The notes beneath the pieces are model-generated. The model saw only the letters and a program-made list of their open reading frames with translations. It did not search any database and had not been told where the DNA came from. This document shows positions 43,581 to 53,600 of a DNA stretch of 64,000 nucleotides, one piece after another (positions within the stretch are counted from its first letter, which is position 1; the number at the start of each line of letters is the position of its first letter). This DNA comes from Fluviicola sp. Its GTDB lineage: Bacteria; Bacteroidota; Bacteroidia; Flavobacteriales_D; Crocinitomicaceae. A program made the position numbers and the translations under genes. Location: the NCBI RefSeq assembly GCF_029266855.1, contig NZ_JAQSWB010000008.1, positions 203,668-267,667 of the forward strand, read 5' to 3'.

Positions 43581-46191
43581 GTTGTTGGATGTGGCCCTTT
43601 TTACCGGACGGAATGTGCAAAATCCAATTATAATATCCGATAAAGTGGGAATCAAAATATCCTTTATGCTTATAAAGATTTCGCGGAATATAGATCCGCT
43701 GTTTTTCAGTTAAACCTTTCACGGAAGCCTGTGGAGCTACTCCATCCTGAAGGCAGGGAGCATCCTGATGAACCGTATGTAAATTACTTCCGTATTGCCA
43801 AACCTGTTTCCATTCTTTCAAATTAACGTTACCGGCTGCCGGATTTTCTGCGGCCAGGATATAGTATCCTCCAAAATTTATTTTCCCCCTCATTTCCCGA
43901 ATTATTCCCTGGGCATAAGCGAATCCCATGCTGTGAGCAATGATGTAAAGCGTGTCATTTGCCGAAGAATTGGGCAATTCATTTAACATTTGATATAAAT
44001 TCCGGCCCGCGATCCTGCCACTATTTGCCCGGATTGAGAATCCACCCTTATTGGATTTGGTAGCGAGCAGACCAAAAGTTTTTGCTTTTTTCGAACCGAA
44101 AATTTTCGAACCGACTGTACTGGTAGTATAGCATATGTGATGTGTCTTATTTTTACATCTTTTCGGATAAATACTGGAATTCGTGCTAAAATTCAGCAGG
44201 CTCCGATGATTGGATGTTGCAACGGAATGGTGACCATCGGCATAATAGTATTCTGTGGGATTGATCCTTATTTTGAAAGTATCATCGATTTGTCTCCACG
44301 GATTCCAATAGTTGTACCGGTCTTCGGTAAATAAACGATTCAGGGAATTCGGAAATTCCAAGCCATTGCTACGCACACCTTCGAAATTCTCCTCGAAAGT
44401 GCTTCCAAGTGAAGTTGGCCGATATCCATTCACAAAGATCAAAATGCGCTTTGGCGGATCCTGCAATTTCAACTTCGCTGTCAGATCAACACCCAAATGA
44501 TTATATACCTGATCACGCAGCCATTTTCCTTTCGGTGAGTATATCTTCACAACCATGTAATGACTTTCCGCCACAATCGGATCATCGAGTAAGGAAGTTT
44601 TAAGTGAATCCGAATTTGCAATCAGGCGAAGCTTTAAAGGAACATTTGATTTGGAAACATTCATTTTGAAGTAGAGCACTTTTTTTCGCTCATACAGGAA
44701 ATAATTTTTATCCCGTTTGATAATTAATTCAGATCCGATCGCCTTCTCCTCCAATTTATTCGGATGTTTATTATCGAACAAGAAACTCAGAACCTTTTTC
44801 TCATCCCGGCCGGAGTATGACTTAATAATCCCGTCTGTTACTTCAAACCACGAATAACCAAGATCAACCACCAGAATTAAGGCATAAGACAAAACAAGTA
44901 TTCCGGTCCATTGAATTACCCGCGAGAGAAATGAAACCCACCGCGGTTTTTTTAGTCGTGCTTTTAAAAAGCTTCGAAGTTTACGGAATCCATAAATAAA
45001 TCCGGATACTACAGCCAAAACACTTAACAAATGGAGTGTATTAAATGGTTTGGATTTGATCCGGAATAATGTTTTGTAAAGAATATTATCAATTTGAAGG
45101 TGGTAGGAATACGTATTCTTCTTCATCGGACGCAAGACAGATGCCAGAAAACTTTTATTCTTCAGGATAATCGTTCCGTCTTTTGCCTGTTCAAAAAAGT
45201 AATAAGCGATCAGTCCATTGTTTGTCACAACCTCTTCATAGTCATCAATGATCGAATAAATCCGGGGATTTTTATTGATCCTCGGCCATTCTTCGTTGTT
45301 CATCTCCCATCCGGTCTGATTTCGCCCTTGCTCATCCGTACCGGTTATATTCACAAAGCCATCCAGATATTCGTTAGCCAAGACCTGTGATAATTCGCGG
45401 GAATTATTCTTCGCTATAAAGCCCAGAGCCTTATTTTTCACCATGTATCCTTTTAACTCCGGATTCACAAATGACGGTACAACAAAAAAGAGCAGTGTAT
45501 TCGTGGTTTTTCCTTTGTATGCCTGTTTGTAAGTATCCCGAACGTGACGCATTTGGACGGTATATCTCAACCTGTCGGCTCCCGGGTTTTCAAAAAAGTT
45601 TGCAGTCTCAAGCGCATCATTTTCAAACACCGGCTCTATCGTTACATCAAAACGCACATTTGCAGCTCCAAACAGGTCATTCAATTCCTTTTCGATACTA
45701 TCCCTGTTGATTTTTATTTTAAGCAAAGGAACAATCCGAACCTGCTGTGTAACTAAAGGCAGCACCGTTACATGCAGTGTTGAAATAATATTTCCGCGAT
45801 ACTTTGCAAGTACTTCGTAATCCTTATTGGATGCCGGCAGAAAGATCCGTTGTTTGATTTCGCTAATCCGGAAACTATTGATCCGTTCATTGCGAATAAA
45901 AAACTCGATCGAATCAACCGAAGGAAACTTAAACCTGTTGATTTTAAAATCGACCACATCGGTTTGGCCCTTTCCAACAGATTTAAACACTTCAATCTTG
46001 CTATTTCCCTCCTTATTTCTGCTTACCCATTCATAAAATCCGTAACGCTGATCCTTATTTTTGACAAAGCGGGCATATTCAATCGGTAAATGTCCGAGCG
46101 AATCTTTTCTTTCCTGCGAAAAACCGCAAAAAGCATGGAATAGGCACAAAATGCCGATTAGCAGCTGGAGAAAGAAAATCCGTCGAAACAT
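43576..46191 (-). CDS. Large membrane protein with C-terminal alpha/beta-hydrolase-like domain
   Basis: I do not recognise this 871-residue protein as a named family. It has a signal peptide (ends CGFSQ), a beta-rich extracytoplasmic region to about residue 380 with a possible metallopeptidase-like portion (residues 165-310, ELNDLFGAANVRFDVTIEPVF), and two transmembrane helices (about 390-410 and 430-450). The C-terminal domain begins with KRILIFVNGYRPTS and contains the nucleophile-elbow-like AHSMGFAYAQG (about residue 775) and a late His region (YFDSHFIGYYNW). This suggests a lipase- or esterase-like hydrolase. The start lies 7 nt after the amidohydrolase gene, so the two form an operon. 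The stop codon lies within a dispersed repeat. Confidence 0.7.
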   Translation of the reverse strand: MFRRIFFLQLLIGILCLFHAFCGFSQERKDSLGHLPIEYARFVKNKDQRYGFYEWVSRNKEGNSKIEVFKSVGKGQTDVVDFKINRFKFPSVDSIEFFIRNERINSFRISEIKQRIFLPASNKDYEVLAKYRGNIISTLHVTVLPLVTQQVRIVPLLKIKINRDSIEKELNDLFGAANVRFDVTIEPVFENDALETANFFENPGADRLRYTVQMRHVRDTYKQAYKGKTTNTLLFFVVPSFVNPELKGYMVKNKALGFIAKNNSRELSQVLANEYLDGFVNITGTDEQGRNQTGWEMNNEEWPRINKNPRIYSIIDDYEEVVTNNGLIAYYFFEQAKDGTIILKNKSFLASVLRPMKKNTYSYHLQIDNILYKTLFRIKSKPFNTLHLLSVLAVVSGFIYGFRKLRSFLKARLKKPRWVSFLSRVIQWTGILVLSYALILVVDLGYSWFEVTDGIIKSYSGRDEKKVLSFLFDNKHPNKLEEKAIGSELIIKRDKNYFLYERKKVLYFKMNVSKSNVPLKLRLIANSDSLKTSLLDDPIVAESHYMVVKIYSPKGKWLRDQVYNHLGVDLTAKLKLQDPPKRILIFVNGYRPTSLGSTFEENFEGVRSNGLEFPNSLNRLFTEDRYNYWNPWRQIDDTFKIRINPTEYYYADGHHSVATSNHRSLLNFSTNSSIYPKRCKNKTHHICYTTSTVGSKIFGSKKAKTFGLLATKSNKGGFSIRANSGRIAGRNLYQMLNELPNSSANDTLYIIAHSMGFAYAQGIIREMRGKINFGGYYILAAENPAAGNVNLKEWKQVWQYGSNLHTVHQDAPCLQDGVAPQASVKGLTEKQRIYIPRNLYKHKGYFDSHFIGYYNWILHIPSGKKGHIQQR

Positions 46192-46198
46192 ACGTTTA

Positions 46199-47239
46199 TT
46201 AAATTGAAGTCTTTCCTAACCAGCGCAATACGTTATCGTACCAAATTGCATCGGATTCTTTCTGTTCCAAAATACCAACTTCGACTGCAAAGTCAATCAC
46301 TCTTCCCGGGTATGAGTTTGCAACTCCTTCCATTTCACCCAGGGGATAAGGATCATCCAGTCCTGAAACGATCTGAGATGAACCAACCCGGATTTTCAGT
46401 AATTGAAGTGTATAGGAATCATGAACAAGCGTATCAAAAAACAAGTTGGGGTGTCCTAAACTTGCACGCGGATCACGGGCCTCTGTAAACAGATCCGGGC
46501 GTCCGTCAAATCCCTGTAAGCGTCTTCCGTAATTGGCCTGACCCAGCATACAGCCGTGTGCGAAACAGGTACGGATATCCGGATATTTATTAACGAAATC
46601 CTTTAATGAGTACATGTGTAAGGTATCTGCCGTCTGGGCCATCATCCAAACCAGGTGAAAACGCCAGTACATATCTTTTAAGGCTACCATTTTTTCACCG
46701 TCATAAGGATGGATTTCGATTGCCAGTTTGTATTCGTTTGCCAATTCGAACAAGGGCAAAGTAGAATCATCTACCACGGAAAGCCATTCATTATTCTTAT
46801 TTAAAAAGTGAGTTGGCAAGCAAAGCAGGTTCATTTTTAAGTCTTCTACACACCTGCGAATCTCATTGAGCGCATCATCCAAATAAAGTGGCTGAACCAC
46901 AAACCCACTGGTGAATTTATCCGGTCGACGCTCCTGTACACTTGCATTGAAATCATTCTGCCATCGGATCGCATCAAAAGCATCCTGCTTAGCCCAACCA
47001 TTGCAATAAACCTGGGATAAATTCAACATGACACCATGATCAATGCTATGTTTCTCCATCCACTCAATTTTTTCATCAAAAAAGAAGCTTGGATCTGTTA
47101 TTGGCCGCGCCCAATCGTCTTGCCTCATGAATTTCTTATCCTCATCAATCCAAAACAATTTCTTCTCACGCATGAATTTCGGGATCTCCGAAGGTTCAGG
47201 TAAGATGTGTCCGTGCCCATTAATCTTTAGTTTTCGCAT
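46199..47239 (-). CDS. Amidohydrolase family protein (ACMSD-like)
   Basis: This is a metal-dependent TIM-barrel hydrolase of the amidohydrolase_2 (PF04909) group, related to ACMSD-type decarboxylases. Metal-ligand motifs are HGHILP near the N-terminus (HxH), IEIHPYDG in the middle, FAHGCMLG and the late Asp in SGLDDPYPLG (residues about 290-300). The 346 residues fit. There are no tryptophan or kynurenine genes nearby, so the substrate is unknown. It is probably co-transcribed with the membrane/hydrolase gene that follows by 7 nt. Confidence 0.85.
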   Translation of the reverse strand: MRKLKINGHGHILPEPSEIPKFMREKKLFWIDEDKKFMRQDDWARPITDPSFFFDEKIEWMEKHSIDHGVMLNLSQVYCNGWAKQDAFDAIRWQNDFNASVQERRPDKFTSGFVVQPLYLDDALNEIRRCVEDLKMNLLCLPTHFLNKNNEWLSVVDDSTLPLFELANEYKLAIEIHPYDGEKMVALKDMYWRFHLVWMMAQTADTLHMYSLKDFVNKYPDIRTCFAHGCMLGQANYGRRLQGFDGRPDLFTEARDPRASLGHPNLFFDTLVHDSYTLQLLKIRVGSSQIVSGLDDPYPLGEMEGVANSYPGRVIDFAVEVGILEQKESDAIWYDNVLRWLGKTSI

Positions 47240-47340
47240 GCTTGATCAATCTTTACATCAAAAGTAAGCAATCGAAAGAAACTCCAATAGACCCCGAAAA
47301 AGAAAAACTAGTTAATTGCATACCCACCATTTCTATTTTC

Positions 47341-47534
47341 ACCACGAATGCACAAATTTAAAGGGCGCTTACCAGACGCCCTTATCTTACACAATTTGAT
47401 GAAATCATTTAGGTAAATAAAAAACGAGTGCGGTGCGCCTATGCTGAAGCTTGTGCCATCGCTAAAGCTATTGGCGACATGCGATCAGCGATCAGCATAA
47501 GCATTAGCCGAGTTATAATTTGTGCATTTGTGGT
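47341..47534. repeat. MITE-like inverted-repeat element
   Basis: The ends ACCACGAATGCACAAATT (47341-47358) and AATTTGTGCATTTGTGGT (47517-47534) are inverted repeats with 17 of 18 matches. The interior has the hairpin AAGGGCG/CGCCCTT (47361-47367 with 47377-47383). It also has the sequences TGCGCCTATGCT and CGCTAAAGCTAT, which recur in other orientation near 58360-58385. No ORF lies within and no clear target-site duplication is seen. Confidence 0.6.
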
Positions 47535-47559
47535 AAATGAATTATACACATTTTTAAAC

Positions 47560-47591
47560 TAAAAAAGGAGCCAAAACACTTTGACTCCTTT
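47560..47591 (-). terminator. Rho-independent terminator of the 2106-residue T9SS gene
   Basis: On the minus strand AAAGGAGTCAAA pairs with TTTGGCTCCTTT (12 bp, one G-U; 47580-47591 with 47564-47575), loop GTGT, followed by TTT. It is 20 nt after the stop codon. Confidence 0.9.
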
Positions 47592-47611
47592 CCATTTTTG
47601 TTATTCTAAAT

Positions 47612-50600
47612 TTACTTACTGATCACAACCTGGTGGTATTTGGTTCCAAATTCTCCCAATACCTGTAAAGTGTAATGTCCGTTTGCGTAAGATGACAAAT
47701 CAATTGTCCTGATCGTTTCAAACTGGTCGATCTTTAAATCTAAGATCCATTTTCCCTGTGCGTCAATGAGTTTCAAATTCCTATACGGAATATCCGACAA
47801 GATCTCGATTTTATCAACTGAAGGGTTCGGATAAACAGTCAGATTCCATTGTTCATTTTCAACAACAGATAAACATTCGTCCACTACAATGGTAGCTTGT
47901 GCTGTTCCTGAACAACCATTCACATCCGAATAAGAATAGGTTATCGGGAAATTACCTGCTCCGCTCACAGCCGGATCAAAACTTCCTCCCGAAACTCCGG
48001 TTCCCGAATATGTTCCTCCTGCCGGTGTTCCACCCGTCAAAACAAATGCCGGATTGTAGTTACAAACCTGGCCTAAATCTCCAAATGCAACTGTTGGATT
48101 CGAATTTACCGTAATTGTTACCTGATCACTTAGCTGACATCCATTCACATCAGTTCCCGTTAAAGTATAGGTATTTGTATTTACCGGAACAAAAGAGATT
48201 CCATCCTGAACTCCATTATCCCATCCCAAAAGCGGGGAACCGGTTGAAATACCTGTCAATGTAACAGAATTTCCAGAACAAACATCCTGATCACTTCCTG
48301 CGTTCACACTAAATGGTGCTGCATCTGTTATCGTGATCGGAGCAGAAGTAGAAGTACATCCTGCATTGGTAACCTGAACGGTATAAGTACCAGCTGCTGT
48401 GACTGAAATGCTTGAAGCAGTTGATGCCGTAGACCAGGTATTTCCGGAAGAATAAGACGAAGTAAGCGTAATTGAACCTCCCGGACATAAAATCGTCGAA
48501 GCGGAAGTAATTACCGGAGGAGTTGGCGCTCCCGGATCTGTTAAACTTGCCGAAACAGCATTGGAAACACAGCCATCACCACTTGTTAACAGAATGGTGT
48601 AGGAACCGGCTCCCAGATTTGGAATTGTTGCTGGAAGGGAAGTTGCAGTTGATCCTGAGGCTGCTCCTGACCAGGAAACAGATCCGGAGCCTGTTCCATT
48701 GACAGTAACAGATCCTGTAGTTGCCCCGCATGCACCTGGATTTACAACAGTACCCAGGGAAATAGCCGGTGTTGGATTAACCGTAATGCTCGTTCCGGAA
48801 CTTATCGCACTTTGACAACCCGATGCGTTTGTTACCTGAACAGTATACGTTCCGGCAGTTGTCGGGATAATGGATTGCGTTGTTGCACCGTTAGACCATA
48901 AATAACTTGTTCCCGCTGTTGAAGTCAGGGTAACGGATCCGCCAGAGCAGAACGTCGTTGGTCCGCCAGCTGTAATTGCGGGTGCTGAAGGAGTTGGATT
49001 CACAGTTACTATCGTAGTCGCACTTGCCGTACTTTGACAACCCGATGCATTTGTTACCTGAACAGTATACGTTCCGGCAGTTGTCGGAGTAATGGATTGC
49101 GTTGTTGCACCGTTAGACCATAAATAACTTGTTCCCGCTGTTGAAGTCAGGGTAACGGATCCGCCAGAGCAGAACGTTGTTGGTCCGCCGGCTGTAATTG
49201 TGGGTGCTGAAGGAGTCGGATTCACTGTTACTAAAGTAGCTGCGCTCGCTGCACTCTGACAACCCGATGCGTTTGTTACCTGAACTGTGTATGATCCTGC
49301 TGTTGTTGCTGTAATGGATTGCGTTGTAGCTCCGTTCGACCATAAATATGAAGATCCCGCACTTGAAGTCAATGCTACAGAGCCGCCCGAACAGAAAGTC
49401 GTTGTGCCACCAGCTGTAAGTGTTGGCGCTGCAGGAGTTGGATTAACTGTAACTGTCGTAGCTGCACTTGCCGCACTCTGACAACCCGAAGCATTGGTTA
49501 CCTGAACAGTGTATGATCCTGCCGTTGTTGCTGTAATGGATTGAGTTGTTGCACCATTCGACCATAAGTATGAAGATCCCACACTTGAAGTCAGGGTAAC
49601 CGAACCGCCTGAACAGAAAGTCGTTGTGCCACCAGCTGTAATTGTTGGCGCTGCAGGAGTTGGGTTAACAGTAACTGTTGTAGCCGCACTTGCCGCACTC
49701 TGACAACCCGATGCGTTTGTTACCTGAACTGTGTATGATCCTGCTGTTGTTGCTGTAATGGATTGAGTTGTTGCACCATTCGACCATAAATATGAAGATC
49801 CCGCACTTGAAGTCAGGGTAACCGAACTTCCCGAACAGAAAGTCGTTGTGCCACCAGCTGTAAGTGTTGGCGCTGCGGGAGTTGGGTTAACAGTAACTGT
49901 CGTAGCCGCACTTGCCGCACTCTGACAACCCGATGCGTTTGTTACCTGAACTGTATAGGCTCCTGCTGTTGTTACGGTAATGGATTGAGTTGTTGCACCA
50001 TTCGACCACAGGTAAGTATTCCCTGCACTTGAAGTGAGTGTTACAGAACTTCCCGAACAGAAAGTCGTTGCACCGCCAGCCGTAATAGCCGGAGCTGCAG
50101 GAGTTGGATTTACAGTTACCGTGATCGCATTGCTATTCGGACTTTGACAGCCTGCTGCACTGACAACCTTACATGTGTATGTTCCGGCCGTTGAGACAGT
50201 AATCGATTGTGTTGTTGCCCCGGTTGACCACAGGTAGTTCGTTCCGGCAGTTGAAGTCAAAGTAACTGATCCGCCAGAGCAGAATGTAGTTGTTCCTCCA
50301 GCTGAAATCGTAGGTGCCGCGGGGGTTGGATTAACCGTTACTGTTGTAGCAGTGCTTGCCGCACTCTGACAACCTGCCGCACTTGTTACCTGGACAGTAT
50401 ATCCTCCGGCTGTTGTTGCAGTAATGGATTGCGTTGTTGCACCGTTAGACCATAAATAACTTGTTCCAGCGCTTGATGTTAAAGTAACAGATCCGCCAGA
50501 ACAGATTGTAGTTGATCCACCCGCCGTGATTGCCGGGGCGGCAGGAATTGCATTTACCGTGACATAATTTGTCATAGTCGCAGTATTCGATCCACCACCA

Positions 50601-53600
50601 TTTGTAGCTGTCAGGGCTACGTTGTATGTCCCGGCAGTGGAATAGGTTACCGTTGGATTTGCAGCAGTTGAGGTTGCCGGTGTTCCTCCGGGAAAAGACC
50701 AGGAATAAGAGGTCGGAGAACCAGTTGAAGTATTGGTATAAGTAATACTTTGCCCAGCACACACAGATGTTACCGTTGTGGTAAAACTCGGAGTTGGAGG
50801 TGTTGTTGAAATTACTCCGGTTACATTGATATTATCAACATATAAGTTATTTCCATACCCTGATAAATTTTTGAAAGCAATAATCACATTTGCCTGACCG
50901 ATATAAGGAGTCAAATCTACAGTTTCTGTTCTCCACTGAGCAGCAGTCGGTGTAAAAGCAGTTGTCAAAGCAGCAGCTGTTGCCAAAGTGGTATTGGATT
51001 TAGAATAAACACTAGTAAATGAACCACCACAGTTTGTTGACACCAGTATCTCCAATCCATCAAAATTAGCGGCATCGTAAGGTGCATACGCCACATCAAA
51101 AGTCATTTGAGCAGATGAAAGCCCTGTAAAAATCAAAGGTTTTAATCTGACCACATCATCATCTGCATCGTTATATGCAAAATTATTGAACCACATTGCA
51201 TTCCCGGCTGTAGGAGCAAGACCGGCTGCCGTTGTTCTGGCCCAGGATGTTGGGGAAGCATTGTTATTCACCAGGGACCAAGCTGTAGGAACAAAAGTTG
51301 CACTTGTAAAACCTTCAGTTAATGGCAATGCCGTTGCAGCAGAGGCAACGACCGTTATATACGCGTTTTTTGTTTCCGTATCCGATCCGTTTGCGTTTGT
51401 AGCAACAAGCGTTACAGCATAGGTACCCGCTGTATTATAAGTAACCGAAGGATTTGCAGCTGTAGAAGTAGCAGGTGTTCCTCCGGTAAAAGTCCAGGCA
51501 TATGAAGTCGCATAAGTAGACAAGTTAGTAAAGCTTACCGAAGCCCCCTGACAAATTGTTGTGGAAGAAGCAGCGAAATCTGCTATCGGTGGAGTCACAA
51601 TACCTACTCCATTCAAAACAAAATTATAGGTTCCTTCGTCACAATCATTGGTTGCAAACTGAACATTTCCAGTAAAATTCCCAGCTGCATTTGGCGAGAA
51701 TACTACCGTGAATGTTGTTGTTGAACCGGGAGTAACTGTCGTAGTTCCAAATCCGGTTCCCAAAGCAAATCCGGTTCCTGTAACTGTAATCGGATTCGTT
51801 AATGTTAAATTGGTTGTTCCGGTATTCGTAACCGTAAACGTTGCAGTAGCAGAACCGCCGGATAATGTATTCGCATAGGTATAATATCCTCCATCCAATA
51901 CATCTGTACTTCCGGAAGTTAACTGAATTTCTCCGGGAGTTGTTCCTTCAAATTTCACATTATCTATATAGATGTTATTTCCATTAGCAGAAACTCCTCT
52001 AAAACGGAAACGGATATTGTCAGACGCCGCCGTAACATAAGGCATTAAACTGATCGTTTCTGTTCTCCAATCCGTAGCGACTGTAGGGAAGTATTCTCCC
52101 CCGGACAAGGTTGCACTTTGATACAGCGGCTGTGCCCCATTACCGGTTTTATTGTAGACGTTTGTCCACGTTGAACCGCAATCGGTAGAAATCTGCACAA
52201 TCAACTGATCATTTGAACCGGCAAGTCTTCTCCTGTAAGCTACATCAAACGTCAAGGTTGCCGCCGTTGCGTTACATGGTAATAAAAAAACCGGCGTATA
52301 AAAATCTTCATTTGACGTTGAACCATTATTATAGCACGGTACCTGAGCAATATTATTTGTGAATATTCCTGCAGAAGAGATTCCTGAAGCCGGGGACCAT
52401 TTGTAGCAATCCCCATTTACGTTATCGATTCTCCATTTAACATCGGGAGGAAAGGATTGACCTTCAAAATCCTGAGTGTAGTTTGGCATGATACCATTTG
52501 AAACCACGAAATCAATTCCGGAAGTATCGTAAACAGTGTACGGATCTGCAATACCATTCGGAAGCGTCGAGTAAGCTCTGAACGAGTGCGTTCCCAAAGT
52601 AGCAGTGAAAGCCGGTAAACTCACTGTTGCAGCTGAATTCGGGCTCAAATTACCCGTCCAGCTAAAAGTTACCGGAGTTCCATTATCAATTTTATAAGAG
52701 ATCGTAGCAGAAGTCAGGTTATTGGAGCCTCTGTTTCTTAATTGCACACTCGGAGTTATTGCTCCGGCACAATTATCACCTATCGGGGCAAAGACATCTG
52801 TTATTGAAGCATCACTTGGATTCGGAGGAGTACACGCGTCTGAGTTTATCAACAAGACTCTCATGGGAGAAGCTTCCAATACAGCCCTCATTCGTTGCTT
52901 TTGATCGTTGGTAAAGACACTCATACAAAGATCATCCGTGTAATCCATGTAATTTTCAATCATATCCACACCGGCATCCGGAGCTGCAGTGCATGAATTC
53001 GTTCCACTTGGACAGCCATAATTTGCTGCTGCCGCTTCAGGTGTATCATTACAATAATCGTCTACCGTACATCCTCCATCACCCCAAATATGACGTAATC
53101 CCAGCCAATGACCAATTTCATGTGTTGCAGTGCGTCCCTCATTATATTGACCAGTAAAACCAGTTACTGAACTTTTACCGATAGAATTATAAAGAAACAC
53201 CACACCATCCGTAGCCGCTGCCTGCGCTCCACATCCCATACCACCAATAGGAGATTGAGGAAACTGAGCATAACCGAGGATCCCTCCGCTGATATCACAT
53301 AACCAAATATTCATGTATTTATCCGGCGACCATCCGCGGGTTGCAGTGGGAACACCACCATTGTAAGTATATGGTTTAATGGTAGCATCAATATAATTAG
53401 TAGCAAATGGCGGAGCAGTAAAACCCGCTGTTGTACGATTAAGTCTGTTCACGCCGTCTTCACCACCAGGGAAAGCAGATCCATCCGGTCTTCTTTTCGC
53501 CAGGCAAAATTCAATTTGCGTATCTGCACCAACGGGATTCGTGTTCCATCCGTTAGTACCGAACATTCTTCTGAAATCCTCATTCAGAACATCGATCTGG

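Larger units (their letters stand above)
47240..47611. other. Intergenic region with MITE-like element and terminators
   Basis: There is no supported CDS. The stretch 47341-47534 is bounded by 18-nt inverted repeats, contains the stem AAGGGCG/CGCCCTT, and has further nested inverted repeats (47430-47510). A strong terminator for the large T9SS gene is at 47560-47591. Confidence 0.7.
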
